Shown here piece by piece: positions 10,216 through 21,779 of a stretch of DNA of 64,000 nt (positions are counted from its first letter, which is position 1; each line of letters begins with the position of its first letter). The notes below the pieces were generated by a model. That model was not told the origin of the DNA. It worked only from the letters and a program-made list of their open reading frames with translations, and did no database searches. The position numbers and the translations under genes are program-made. The stretch covers positions 9,836,288 through 9,900,287 of the forward strand of contig CM036251.1 of assembly GCA_020698575.1 (NCBI GenBank), read 5' to 3'. The stretch comes from Bostrychus sinensis (Eukaryota; Chordata; Actinopteri; Gobiiformes; Eleotridae).

Positions 10216-11625
10216 AATTAAAAGAACAACAACAAACATAGCAGTGCCAAAGTGTTTGTTTGTTTTATTTTTTTTTAACTAAAGGCTCATTTATACTCAA
10301 TCAAAGCAGGAAAAATGTCTGAACTTCTTTAAGGAGTGACTAGAGCAAGTTGGTTGTGATGTATATATGAACAGACCATAGCTATGTCTAACTGTGAAAA
10401 CCCGCTGAAGACTTTGCTGCTCTTTTTTAAAAGCTTTTTCAAGGTGTTCTTTCAGAAAAAAAAATTGAAGAATAAAAAAAATAATTGAGATAGCGAGACA
10501 GAGGCTATGAATTCCCACTTGATGAATTAAACTAATGAGGCAGCAACTAAATGAGCGACAAACACGTTTCCAGGGCCAATTTGTTTTGAAAATATAACCA
10601 GGCTTCACAAACACAAGCTAAGACTGAGTAACGGGTGCTGAGGAGACACACAAAAATTTTAATAATGATAAACTGGACAAAAGCAGACAAAACAATTAGA
10701 AAAGCTTTATCTGTGTGTCTTTTTGTTCCCCGCTGACCACTGTCTGAACTTTCTTTGCAGCGGTCCTCAGGTCAAAGAAACCACTGTGATAAAATGCCAT
10801 GATGAGAAGGGAAAAATGCCACTCTTGTTAGTACTGACTCGTGACTGGAAATCTAATTCTTGCCTGCACTACCCACTCCTCTTGAGATGCACATAGACTC
10901 ACGCTCAGGCACAGATCCTTGTGACCTATCTCATTATTAAAAGGAAATCCCTATTTGACATGACTGTGCATGTACACAGAGACACAGTGTGGCAGATACA
11001 TCCAATCATACGCACTCTAGCCCAGCACACGCACCTAGAAATGAATCTCAGATAAAGCAAAATAACCTATTGTGACAGTGAAGAGGTGCACTCTCAAAAA
11101 TAGAGCATTATGGTATTAGATAAACAATACAGTATGTGATAATATTGTAGTTTTATATTGGATTCCCTTAATAAAGATAAAGGTGATCTTTTTTTTTTTA
11201 CATTAATCATACAGTTTTGTTGCTAGTGTGAGGACTAAATAAGTTGTTCCAGCGTGAATAAAGTCCCCCATCTGGTGTATTTTGGATGATAAACCAGCCT
11301 TGAAAGAATGAGCAGCACCGACCCAGTGTCCTTGAAGTCTCGCAAGAAAGTGACACTTCCCGGTTAGCCCCATCAACAAGCCAGCAATGGTTTTATTTCT
11401 TAGATTTTGTCATTGCAAAGTGGCCAAAAGTATGTAGTATGTATTTGTATGGATATGAGGATGAGAAAACAAGAGTCAAGCCAAACGAGGGGTCACACAG
11501 GAGTCAACTGGACTCAAGGTTTTCTTTCCAAAATGGAGGGGGAGCTCATGAGAGAAAAATCTGACCAAAACAGAGAAGAAATTAAGCCTGCATGGTTCCA
11601 CTTTAAAGCTTAAATCTAATTTATT
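10216..11625. other. Non-coding stretch, no gene seen
   Basis: Mostly unique-looking AT-rich sequence. Positions 10840-11110 are complex and could be single-copy functional DNA, but nothing specific is visible. The small open frames have no domains. Confidence 0.3.
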
Positions 11626-11989
11626 TTAAAGGTCCCCTGTGCTGCTAAAGCAACTTTTTTTTTTTTTTTTTTTTAGCTTTTAACCATGCTATGTTTTTTT
11701 CTACCTCAAAAACATACCTGGAGTAGTATTTTGTTTAATTTTCCTCTTTTCTTACAGCTCTACATAGACATGTGAAACCAGAAAGTGCTCTTGTGCGTTT
11801 CTAAACCTCATACACCATCACTCGTTCTGATTAAATCGCTTAAATTGTCATCACTTCAATGCAGTCAGCATCCATTAGCACCATGTTGCTAACAGCTCCC
11901 CTGTTTTCCATACTTATACAATATTTTAAGTTCTAAAATGTGAAATGCTAATACTGAAACCTGAAAAAAAGCATAATATAAGAGCTTTA
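11626..11989. mobile_element. MITE of the AAAGG..TATTATGC family, copy 1
   Basis: The left end TTAAAGGTCCCCTGTG faces a right end AAGCATAATATAAGAGCTTTA. Relatives lie at 24146, 33051, the region ending at 50527, and 63088. The interior has a long T-tract and no coding sequence. Confidence 0.5.
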
Positions 11990-13537
11990 GTCTGTGAAAA
12001 AAAATACAATGCTGACTTTTGACTCACTGGTAAAAACTGGGACTAAATCAAAACTTACAAAAGACAAAATTTTGACCAAATCTATAAGACTTAAATAGAA
12101 CTAAATCATGATCATTTGCGATATATTGAGCAGTGCAACACCTTCTACACTTAGTTGGTCTTGTGACACAGAGCAGAATTTATTAATCAGTTGTTGCTCA
12201 TCAAAAAGACAAACAGGTTATAGAGACGCCTACTGAAGGTGAACGCAGTATCTGGAGACTGGAGCCAGCTGGCAGAGACAAAAACAAACTCAAAACCCCA
12301 TCTCAGAATGAATGAATGCATTTTAGACTTATAAATGGACTAAATAAACAATAGGACATCACACAGACATTATGTTTATTTTGGTGCATTGTTTTGTGTG
12401 GAAATGGAGGAAGTAATTGTAGAAAATTGGGCTGTAATCACATAATATTGCTTTTATTTTTATTTGTAAGAGAATTTGTTTATGGTTACAGAAATAAACC
12501 AGAGCTTTGTGATAAATAGGCATTTTGAAAACCAATTTTTTCAAACCAAAACATTCAACTAAACCTTTTATCATCTAAATATTACATTTTATTACCATAT
12601 AACCATTGTTTGTTGCTATGATTGGCTCAAATAAATTATGGTAGATGGTTGCTAGCTGGCATCTCAAAGAGACATTTTACTGATAGCCCTTTCCCTTTTC
12701 AAATATTGTCAACCAGAATTATAGTTTGGCAAAAATGTGTCCCAAAAAATGCACACAAGATTAACATTGAAGGTTTGATTAAACAGAGACTGAGCAAGCA
12801 AAATGTGTGACTCCACAATTAAAGTAATATTTCCTTTTGTTCTATACATGTGCTTGAGGAAGACGAAAACTCTTATGCAAGTGTGAAAAGGTGTATTTTG
12901 GTCATAAAAGTAGAAAACCTTTGATACTAACAGATGGAGTGCTGTTGACGCAGGGGAAACACTTGCCCTTCAGAAACAGCAAGCCTCTCAGATGACAGCA
13001 TGCTACAAAATGTGCATTTTTGGCAGTCAGAATAGCAGCTATCAAAGCCGGTTCCTCGGATCTGCTTCTGAAAGACTTGTCTGTCACTGTGCCGCTGATG
13101 CTCATACACTTTTCATTGACTGAATCTTTCTTCTGATGCACTGTGTATACTCGCAGACAGACAAGAGGAAATACAAATCACGCTGCTGCCCAATGCATGC
13201 TCTTTAAACGTTTGACAAATAATACTTCACTAGGAATGAGGAGTAGAAAGCAAATGCCAAAAAGCTAAAAAATAACATAATAATATTCATAACTGTAATC
13301 ACAAAACAATCTTAGGCTCTTAGAGAGCTTTGGTAGTCTATAACAAAATGACAAAATGAATTGCCTCAAACCCACTTATCTCTCCGTTTAAATGTGTTTT
13401 AACAATTATGAACAGATTCTACTTTATTGTTCTGCACTGTTGTTTTTCAAGTTGCAAGAACAGAAAAAAAAGAAAGAAATAGGATCACTGACCATGCTAC
13501 TAAAATACACAATGTAAAAAAAGAAAAGCTAAAAAAA
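11990..13537. other. Non-coding stretch; complex block near 12900-13140
   Basis: No gene. Two overlapping open frames of 60-79 codons at 12902-13141 share no homology I recognise. The sequence there is denser and less AT-rich than its surroundings, and is a weak candidate for conserved non-coding DNA. Confidence 0.3.
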
Positions 13538-14229
13538 CAACAACTAGAAAATAAAAGCAGATGTAGATTTTTCCCCCCTCAAACTTAAAAAAAAAAAGAA
13601 TATATGAAAAATTTAAATAAATGTCTATATTAAAGAAGGAACATCATCAAAGTTTGTTTTGTCCACTAGAAAAAATAAAAGCTGAGGAAGATTTTTAAAT
13701 GTGTTGCCTAAAAAAAATAATTTCATAGCATTAGCCACATTAGCTGAACCTTTTTAAAATTTGAAGCATGGTTTTGTTGTTGTGGCAGCCTTAATTTAAA
13801 AGGGCGAGACATTTTGGGGAAACAGCACACTCTTTTAATTTGAAGCTGTGTGTTTTTATTTTTAGATGAACTTTATTTAAATATTGGATGGTCTTTTTTA
13901 ACATAGAACAGTGCTTTTCTATTTTGTGACATGCTTATTTATTTTGAGGAGTTATTTTTATTTTTATGAAAGAAAAAGACACATGGCTTTATTTTACCTG
14001 ACTTGTTAATTTTTAGAGGTGAGTTTATTTTGTTTTTATTTTTTTCACTTTTAAAAACCTTCCTCAGCTTTTATTTTTCTAGTGGACAAAAACAATTTTG
14101 GTGATGCTTCTATTTTAATATAGACATTTATTTACATTTTTTGTATTTTTTTTATTTATTTGAGGGATGGGTTTATTTTTTTAGGAAAGATTTTAAAAAA
14201 ATCTACATCTGCTTTTGTTTTTGTTGTTG
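13538..14229. repeat. Long inverted repeat (fold-back element)
   Basis: The left arm (13538-13703) contains AAAAGCAGATGTAGATTTTT, AATGTCTATATTAAAG and GTCCACTAGAAAAAATAAAA. The right arm (14046-14229) carries these in reverse complement and reverse order. Arms are about 165-185 bp, separated by about 340 bp of T-rich spacer. By eye they match well apart from one short indel-rich part. It may be a foldback transposon or long-TIR MITE; no target duplication is evident. Confidence 0.8.
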
Positions 14230-14353
14230 CACCTCAGGGCCACCGTAGATCTGTCTGTCTTCTGCGTTCATTCTGTCGTACGTTGGTCCGTTTTCCCAGA
14301 GCTTGCAGATGAACGGAGCAGTTCATGCATTTCTTGCTCTAGTCACTCCTTAA

Positions 14354-16056
14354 AGAGTAACTCACCCCTACACCATTTTTTTTGAGCTGATCAGCTGTAC
14401 AAACAGGGCTTTAGTGATACATCTCACTATTTATAGTCTTATGTTTGACTGTTTTGTAAAAAAAGGTCTAAATTCACATTTTGTAGTGAAAACCGTCAGA
14501 GTGCTGCCCTCCTAGGGTCAAACAGTGGGATTTCTGCTCAATAGTTCCAGATAGGCAACTGTGACGTAGTATTTGACCACTTTACCGCACCTGTGCCGAG
14601 TATCTCCTCCCACGGCCCGTGCTCTCCACGCCCTCGCTGTCTCTCTCCCCCGCGCGCTCGTCCCAGTCCTGCTGTTGCCAGGTGTGGGTCTTTTTCCTAA
14701 ACACGCCACTCAGCCCCGCATTTACCGTTCAGTCTCCTCCGCCCCCCTCCCCTTTCACGGCTGCGCTTCTACTGTCCCGTGTGTCAGCGCACAATAAGGC
14801 ATAATGAGCCTGATCAATGACAGTATGTACCTACAAATTAGCAGTGTTGGGAGTAACGCGTTACAAAGTAACGAGATTACAATTGTCAGTAACGCAGGGG
14901 GTAACGCGTTACTTTTGAGCCCCCCAGTAAGTAATATTACAGTTACTAACAAAATACCCAATTAGTTACTTGCGTTACAGTCACTACAGTCACTTTCATT
15001 TACCTGCAGTTTACCGCAAGGACACGGAATGAAAATGCATTAAACGAATAGCGCTGATACGTTTTCTACTTTATTTTCATCCGTTCCCTTCTCTGCTCCC
15101 CTTTATGCGCGCAGCGGCCACTCGTCCTGTCCGCGCGCGTCGGGGCGCATGCAGCTGCTGCTGTCAGCGGGGACAGCGAGGAAAGAAGAGACCTGCACCG
15201 CTTTGGCGCTAACAACAAGTGCGTTTTAGCTTCAGTGTAGTGAAATAAAACTGTGTCCACAGGACTTGAACGCTGCACAGGAGCAGAGGCAGGTGAACCT
15301 AAAGGGCAGTATTTACTGTGTCAGGCTGCACTGCTGCTGAAATGAATGCAGCTAAAAAAAACTTGAACGCCTGTATAAAATAACAGTGCGGGTCAGGGCA
15401 ACGGTGAGGCTATAGGCTTCTTCTATTTAGAATTGGGTTCATTTGGGCTTCCTGTTAGGAAGTAATCCAAAAGGAAAGTAACTAAGTTACTTTCACGAGT
15501 CAGTAACCAAGTAAAGTAATATATTACTTTTCAAAAGAGTAACTAGTAATCTGTAACTAGTTACTTTTTTGAGTAACTAACCCAACACTGCAAATTAGTG
15601 ACACTGGGGAGAGTTTTGACTCCACAGATGTTTTTTAAACTTGCCACGCTTTAAGTCACTTTTTGTTTGATGACAATCGATTTCTTACTCGCGGAGATAC
15701 GATCAAAAACAGCTCTCAGCTGAAATAATACCAGTAAATAAAGACGCGATCTGACGCACACGTTACTGCAGCGGCGCACGACGCCTTTCTCACAATATTT
15801 CAACTGTGTTATTATAAAAGGAACATAAAACATCAGTCCAGACGTCCTGCATTTTTTTTCCCCCATTTCTGGGACTTGGCAACCCTGCTGTGGAGGAGGT
15901 CCATGAGGTCTCTGACAGCTGTCAGTCACAGGATCAGGCCTTGCTCCTCCCTCAGTTCTCCTCCTCTGTCTCTGCCAGGTCTCTGCCCACTTTTTGAGCA
16001 GTTTTCAATCTCTGGCAGTGGGCGGAGTCAGGCCTGGGCCAGGGGTGAGTTACTCT
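14354..16056. mobile_element. TTAA-flanked DNA transposon carrying a nested hAT
   Basis: A perfect 16-bp inverted repeat AGAGTAACTCACCCCT (14354-14369, complement 16041-16056) is flanked on both sides by TTAA (14350-14353 and 16057-16060). TTAA duplications point to piggyBac or Kolobok superfamilies. Without the hAT at 14842-15590 the element would be about 950 bp. Its interior is unusually GC- and CpG-rich and encodes nothing recognisable, so it is probably non-autonomous. Confidence 0.75.
14842..15590. mobile_element. hAT-type non-autonomous element with perfect 8-bp TSD
   Basis: The ends are CAGTGTTGGGAGTAACGCGT and, inverted, CAGTGTTGGGTTAGTTACTC. The 8-bp direct repeat CAAATTAG flanks it exactly (14834-14841 and 15591-15598). 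Subterminal TTACTTT/AAAGTAAC repeats are typical of this family. No transposase frame is present. It interrupts the TTAA-flanked element. Confidence 0.9.
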
Positions 16057-16060
16057 TTAA

Positions 16061-16499
16061 AAAGTCACAATTTATTCAAAGACTGAACAGACCACCGCTA
16101 TTTTCATGTAATTTTTTATCTCTTTTTCAAAAAAATGTGGTATAAAAATCTCCACCAGTGCCACCATGTTGGTTATTGTTGCTCTTTTTCTTCCGTCTTG
16201 GTTAAATCTTTGAAGTATGAAGGCTCTGACGATAATAACACTTGGAACAGACTTGGAACAGGATATATTTATGTATGAAGGCCCATATTGACATTGTCCA
16301 GCCACCCATGACCCTAAATAGGTATAAGCAAAGGAAGATAAATAAAATGTTACTCTGAAAAACTGTGTCAGGTAATAAGATGTAGCTGTAAACATGACAT
16401 TTAGTTTGGAGACATCTTAATTAGAACGATTATGTGTTTGTGTGCCATCAAAATCACATGGCTTGGCATTTCTTTTCAATAATTAAACTTTAATTACGA
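16061..16499. other. Non-coding stretch, nothing assignable
   Basis: AT-rich sequence without recognisable repeats. The 107-codon minus-strand frame (16072-16395) has no domain I recognise. Confidence 0.35.
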
Positions 16500-16895
16500 A
16501 TAAGACCGTAGCCGTTGCCTCTATGCCGCCCCCTGGAGGATCTAATATACGCTTATGTTGGGAAACGCTGTAATAGACTGCTGGGGGAAGCCGCCAGTGT
16601 TGCTGCCAAATTCACAGGCTTAATACATAGATTAAAAATTCTCCAAGGCACGGCGCTTTCACTAACTCGCAGCATGCAATTAGTGGAGAATAACAATGCC
16701 ATGTGGCGTGTAATTAGCAACGGGGATCAACCTCTTCTCCACTTATTACGCTCTCTGACCTCCGCAGCAGACAAGAATGTCAATTTAGGACCAAATAAGT
16801 CGAGGTATCACCGCTATGGCTGTGCACACCTCAAAAGCAAGCATGACCTCCAAAGGCTATGACCGATGGAAGTGTTAATAAAGTTTTAAAAAAAA
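16500..16895 (+). other. Complex single-copy block: possible conserved non-coding element or retrocopy
   Basis: A compositionally balanced stretch unlike its AT-rich neighbours. It contains GCAATTAGTGG and GTAATTAGC (homeodomain-type cores) and AACAATG (SOX-type core), the look of vertebrate conserved non-coding DNA. An open frame of 115 codons (16515-16862, starting MPLCRPLEDLIYAYVGK) also spans it, followed by AATAAA at 16877-16882 and an A-rich tract from 16888. That arrangement could mean a retrocopied transcript, but I recognise no protein family. The two readings cannot be separated from this sequence alone. Confidence 0.35.
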
Positions 16896-17254
16896 AAAAA
16901 GAAAGAAAAAAAGGAAAGAAAGGAAAGCCTGCCATTTCCCCGGCTAATAATGTTTGTGTGGAGAGGCGTTTGTCTAATGAAGCCCTGTTAATTGCCTCTT
17001 TCCTTATTGTTTGCTCTTCAATCCACTTAAGCTAATCCTAAAGAAACTCGGGCCATATTTCCCCAGACACAAGGCAGCGGCGGTGGTCATATGGCTTTTC
17101 ACGTTCCCCTTTTCTGCCCTATATGTACAAAGTTGGAGGAAGTACTCAGAACCTGTACACAAGTAAAAGTATTGTTGCTTTGAAGTAATAATACAGTATG
17201 ACTCAAGTAGAAGTAAAAGCATTAAACAAAATTCTTACTTTAGGCTTTTTTTCC
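16896..17254. other. Non-coding stretch with a TACTC..AAGTAAAAG repeat fragment
   Basis: Purine-rich after 16890, then complex. Positions 17125-17230 contain GTACTCAGAACCTGTACAC and AAGTAAAAGTATTG, part of a common fish interspersed repeat. No gene. Confidence 0.4.
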
Positions 17255-17339
17255 TTTCTGGAGTCCCACCAAATCATGTGTATAGTATATTTTGAAGGGC
17301 CATGCGGTCACTTACCTGCTACTGCTTCTGTGTGTTTTG

Positions 17340-17482
17340 AGAAATTTTATCTCTTTGTTTTTAACTCCTGTTTCTCTTTGTTTTATTGTATTTTGTATGA
17401 AATGTGGGATGGCCATGACTCCCTTGACAAGGAGATCTGTGAATCTCATTGGGACTTTCCTGGATAAATAAATAATATTGAT
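17340..17482 (+). mobile_element. Non-LTR retrotransposon 3' tail fragment
   Basis: It carries TGACAAGGAGATCTGTGAAT, CTCATTGGGACTTTCCTGG and ATAAATAAAT, resembling a fish LINE 3' UTR in which this wording precedes the tail. Truncated; no coding part. Confidence 0.5.
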
Positions 17483-17484
17483 TT

Positions 17485-17597
17485 GGTAGGTTTTTACACC
17501 AGATGCCCTTTCTGATGCCAGCCTCTCCATTTATTGTGGCTTGGGACTGGCTTAAAGAATTGGGACACTGGGTTGTGACATCATGGCTGGATTTTAC
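17485..17597 (+). repeat. Interspersed repeat A, copy
   Basis: It carries TTTTTACACCAGATGCCCTT, GGCTTGGGACTGGC and ATGGCTGGATTTT in the family order, with decay in the middle. It abuts the preceding LINE tail. Confidence 0.6.
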
Positions 17598-17614
17598 CTG
17601 AGAAAAAGTACCGA

Positions 17615-17665
17615 AAAAGTACCACTGCTACTGCTGCTACTACTACTACTAACTACTAACTGCTA
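17615..17665 (+). repeat. Short (CTA)n microsatellite
   Basis: Imperfect CTA/CTG triplets over about 50 bp. Confidence 0.8.
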
Positions 17666-18282
17666 CTACCCTTGCCACAACAACTACAACTGCAACACCT
17701 GAAATAAAACCCAAGACCTACTAAAAAATACTTTTACTAACATAGAGATTTAAAAAAGTTATTTGTAACATTTTTTTGTAAAAGAATGTTGTAAAAATAT
17801 ACTCAAAGTATATTTTCTTTAAAAAAAAATATACCTAAGTGTCTCCTAGAGTATCATGTTATTTTTCACTTTCTGCACACTGTGAATTATTATGTGATTA
17901 TTTAAGACAGATTTAGGTGAACTTTTGCTCTAAATTTTTCATCAATTTCATCATTTTTCTGATCCCATGGTAAACATAGCTTGTCAGCTACAGTGCTACA
18001 AGAGGTGTGAACTTAGTTATCTGGCTGAATGAAGAAAAGGTGATTGAGGTGAAGATGGCTGCTGTGAGGAAGTGGCAACCTACAAATATGTTGTGAGAAA
18101 AAAGCAGTTTTACCTCAATTTAAAAACCACACAATGGAGACAGGTGAAAAGGTAAATCTACCTTTGTTTTTAATGTGTTTTATGCGCTAAAATCATTGAT
18201 GAGGTGACTTTGACAAGTGTTTGCTCACCCTGTCCTCAGTACTACTAGTGGTTTCAGTAGATGATCATATACTGGTAACATA
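17666..18282. other. Non-coding stretch, no gene seen
   Basis: AT-rich sequence up to the edge of the Tc1 element; no recognisable repeat ends. Confidence 0.35.
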
Positions 18283-19495
18283 CACTCACCGGCCACTTTA
18301 TTAGGTACACCTTGCTAGTACCGGGTTGGACCGCCTTTTGCCTTCAGAACTGCCTTAATCCTTCGTGGCATAGATTCAACAAGGTACTGGAACATTCCTC
18401 AGAGAGTTTTGCCCATATTGACATGATAGCATCATGCAGTTGCTGCAGATTTGTCGGCTGCACATCCATGATGCGAATCTCCCGTTCCACCACATCCCAA
18501 AGGTGCTCTATTGGATTGAGATCTGGTGACTGTGGAGGCCATTTGAGTACAGTGAACTCATTGTCATGTTCAAGAAACCAGTCTGAGATGATTGGAGCTT
18601 TATGACATGGCGTGTTATCCTGCTGGAAGTAGCCATCAGAAGATGGGTACACTGTGGTCATAAAGGGATGGACATGGTCAGCAACAATACTCAGGTAGGC
18701 TGTGGCGTTGCAACGATGCTCAATTGGTACTAAGGGGCCCAAAGTATGCCAAGAAAATATCCCCCACACCATTACACCACCAGCAGCCTGAACCGTTGAT
18801 ACAAGGCAGGATGGTTCCATGCTTTCATGTTGTTGATGCCAAATTCTGACCCTACCATCCGAATGTCGCAGCAGAAATCGAGACTCATCAGACCAAGCAA
18901 CTTTTTTCCAATCTTCTATCATCCAATTTTGGTGAGCCTGTGTGAATTGTAGCCTCAGTTTCCTGTTCTTAGCTGACAGGAGTGGCACCCGGTGTGGTCT
19001 TCTGCTCCTGTAGCCCATCTTCCTCAAGGTTCGACGTGTTGTGCGTTCAGAGTTGCTCTTCTGCAGACCTCGGTTGTAACAAGTGGTTATTTGAGTTACT
19101 GTTGCCTTTCTATCAGCTCAAACCAGTCTGGCCATTCTCCTCTGACCTCTGGCATCAACAAGGCATTTTCGCCCACAGAACTGCCGCTCACTGGATATTT
19201 TCTCTTTTTCGGACCATTCTCTATAAACCCTAGAGATGGTTGTGCATGAAAATTCCAGTAGATCAGCAGTTTCTGAAATACTCAGACCAGCAGCCGTCTG
19301 GCACCAACAACCATGCCACGTTCAAAGTCACTTAAATCACCTTTCTTCCCCTGATGCTCGGTTTGAACTGCAGCAGATCGTCTTGACCATGTCTACAGCC
19401 TAAATGCATTGAGTTGCTGCCATGTGATTGGCTGATTAGAAATTTGCGTTAACAAGCAGTTGGACAGGTGTGCCTAATAAAGTGGCCGGTGAGTG
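18283..19495 (-). mobile_element. Tc1/mariner transposon, near-complete, DD36E type
   Basis: Inverted termini begin CACTCACCGGCCACTTTATT on the left and end with its complement on the right, about 29 of 30 bases matching. TA precedes the left end; the right flank reads TTTA, so that edge is uncertain by a few bases. The single gene runs on the minus strand. At about 1.21 kb it has the size of an autonomous Tc1 element. Interruption is limited to the N-terminal half of the gene. Confidence 0.9.
18344..19390 (-). pseudogene. Tc1-like transposase (DD36E), disabled by a frameshift and a stop
   Basis: The apparent start is the ATG at 19390, with an early frame problem near 19340. The helix-turn-helix part reads DLSDFERGMVVGARR, then loses frame by one base near 19300, resumes as SISETADLL and YREWSEKEKISSERQFCG, and ends at an in-frame TGA where related copies have arginine CGA (near 19128), consistent with CpG decay. 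From 19027 an intact 227-codon frame covers the catalytic domain: KVAWSDESRF (first Asp), GYFQQDNTPCHKA (second Asp) and PPQSPDLNPIEHLWD (Glu). Counting residues gives 36 between second Asp and Glu, against 34 in Sleeping Beauty-type Tc1. This suggests the DD36E branch (inference). All three catalytic residues are present, but full-length protein cannot be made. Confidence 0.9.
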
Positions 19496-21394
19496 TTTAT
19501 GATTCATTAAACCCATCTAAGCTACAGTTTTATTAAAGAGTGGGCCAATAAAGGCTAGAGCATTCATGCAAAAATAGCATAATAAAAACACAACACACAA
19601 ACACGCACATACACAAAAGGTCTTCACACTAATAGCGTAATACTATATGATTCAGTATGATTCACTAAACTGTGACTGGTCTGATAGATAACATACTGGC
19701 CTGATGAGCTGAGCTGGAGAAAGGCTTTACTGGCAAATAGTCACTTAATCACCTCAACGGCTGCATCCAAAGTACCTGCCTTTTGCAAAAAAATTGTGTG
19801 GAATGGTTCTGCGTAACAGATCATCCTGAGAGTTAGGTTAGCTTTATACAACAGAGCTAAAATTACCTGTTGTACATTTACTGTAGCTTAAGATTTCTTC
19901 ATCTGTTTTTTACTTTTCAGTGGCCATGCAGCTGCAAGTTCACCTCAGTTTGGTCTCCTAGATGGCAGCAGATGATTCGTTGTGGTGCCCCCTGAAAGAA
20001 ACAGGTAAAATGAGAAGAAGGTGAAGAAATTGTAAATCGTAACCATTACATCTACAGCATTAGATGTGCATGTATTTCAAAGGCCTCTCAAGCCCTTGCA
20101 TGGTGCCATGTTCTCTGATGTAAAAAGGCTTTGCACAGCCCAATCCGCTGCACCTGTAGGGTTTAAACAAACACAATTAAAGCAGACAACAGGTCCCTGC
20201 TCTCAGTCTGTGTGCACTAATCACCCACAGCAGCTTCATGGTGGGATTAAACCAATTCTTATGGATTTTCAGTGAATAGAGGAGTGTAATGTTGAACACT
20301 TCATGTCTGTCATTCTGAATTTTTAATTGAAAAGCTGGGTGCCCATTGCCACACAGTGCACTGGTATCCTCTGGACACACACATCTGTCATAATTAAACT
20401 TCCTCTCTGACAGGGCCGTGAGATTAAAAAGTCTCGGACGAATTTCACGCTCACCTTCAGTAAAGGGCACATCGCAGACACCGCAGACCGAGGCAGATCC
20501 GTCCTGCTGCAGTCGGCTGGAGGATTAGTCTGGGATGTTAATGGGATGGAGGTGTCCCACTGAGCCACTGGGAGTCCTCCTCATCCTGTCCTCACAAACC
20601 TGATCTTCACATAGACCCACGGTACTGTAGTGACAAAGGTGATCCAGGCTGCTGCACTGGGCCGGATACACTCAGACCATGGCACCGGCCCAAACTGATT
20701 TAATCACATTTTTACAGGACAAGCTTTTTCCGGCAACATGATCTCCCTAGTGCTGTTTCCTGCTTTAACATGACAGCCTCTACACAGATATGGTATGAAT
20801 GAGCTTATATGAGCAGTGCATTCAGTAACATGAGCTGCTGCTGCGGCCCATTCATGAAGTCAGAATGAGAAGTCAGCATGTAAGCAACTGTGATAAGTGT
20901 ACTTCGCAAGTACAGCCAATGTACAGCAATTACTTTGGCCCTTCACTTCACTGCTCTATTGACAGACTGTAATTTAAGACTCAGGACGGTACAGGCAAAC
21001 ACAACAGCTCTGAACATGGCATTAGTCCAACTGTAAACAGCAAGTGTAGATAGTATTTATTTTTGAATTGTTGCAAAGTATGCCATAAAAACACAAAGAA
21101 AATAAAATACTATGTTCATAACTGCACTAAAACACACTTCCTTAGAATCAAATGTAACTTTGGTGACTAGGTAAATGTAAAGAACAGGACAAAACACACA
21201 TTTATTACCATATATACCTATAAAAGTGGTGGGAAGTGGTTAGATACTTGTACGCAGGTCACCCACCACATTGGTCCATTAATTTTGGGGCCACAACAGG
21301 AAATCTTTTTTCATCTGTCTTCACTGATCCACTTCAGTAATTTGCATATATATTTTTTTGGCATTTTTTGTTTTTTGTTTTTGTTTGTTTTACA
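19496..21394. other. Non-coding stretch; repeat-A scrap and a complex block at 20320-20560
   Basis: No gene. Positions 19960-20010 (GCAGCAGATGATTCGTTGTG, then GTGCCCCCTGAAAG) resemble a reversed repeat-A end. Positions 20320-20560 are complex and GC-richer, with overlapping open frames on the minus strand but no domain; it may be single-copy regulatory DNA. Positions 21220-21260 hold a short GTGGTGGGAAGTGG-type repeat scrap. Confidence 0.3.
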
Positions 21395-21660
21395 CCAAAT
21401 GATCTTCTTGTTGCGACCCTGTCCATTTATCCAGGCTTGGGATGGCCTAGTCAGCCAGCCCCTCCTCCATCTTTTTGAGGGCAGTAGAGTCTGGATCCCC
21501 AGCCATAATATAATAATTTCAAAATAACCAGACCTTACCCTTTGTTTCTCTTTGTTACTCTGACTGTGATTGTTCCACCCATAGAAAACTCAAGTGAAGG
21601 GATACCAAACCTCTTTCTATAGAACAGGACAAGTGTCAGTCTGGCTGGACAGGCCAGGCT
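21395..21660 (+). repeat. Degenerate repeat A and adjoining repeat-D terminus
   Basis: Positions 21395-21510 keep TTTACACCAAATGATCTTCT, ATTTATCCAGGCTTGGGAT and GCAGTAGAGTCTGG. Positions 21600-21660 (GGATACCAAACCTCTTTCTA, then GTCAGTCTGGCTGG) match the right ends of the repeat-D copies at 37075 and 44176. Both are fragments. Confidence 0.5.
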
Positions 21661-21779
21661 TGGGCCCCTTTGTGGCTGGAGTTAGTATATTTCTGCCTGC
21701 TGGAATAAAACAGTTTTATAGTCAATAAACTGTACTGAAAGTTTGAAGTCTATTAATTAAAACCTAAATAAATGTTTTT

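Noticed and set aside
18312..18605. Plus-strand open frame of 97 codons
   Set aside because: Antisense to the transposase catalytic domain.
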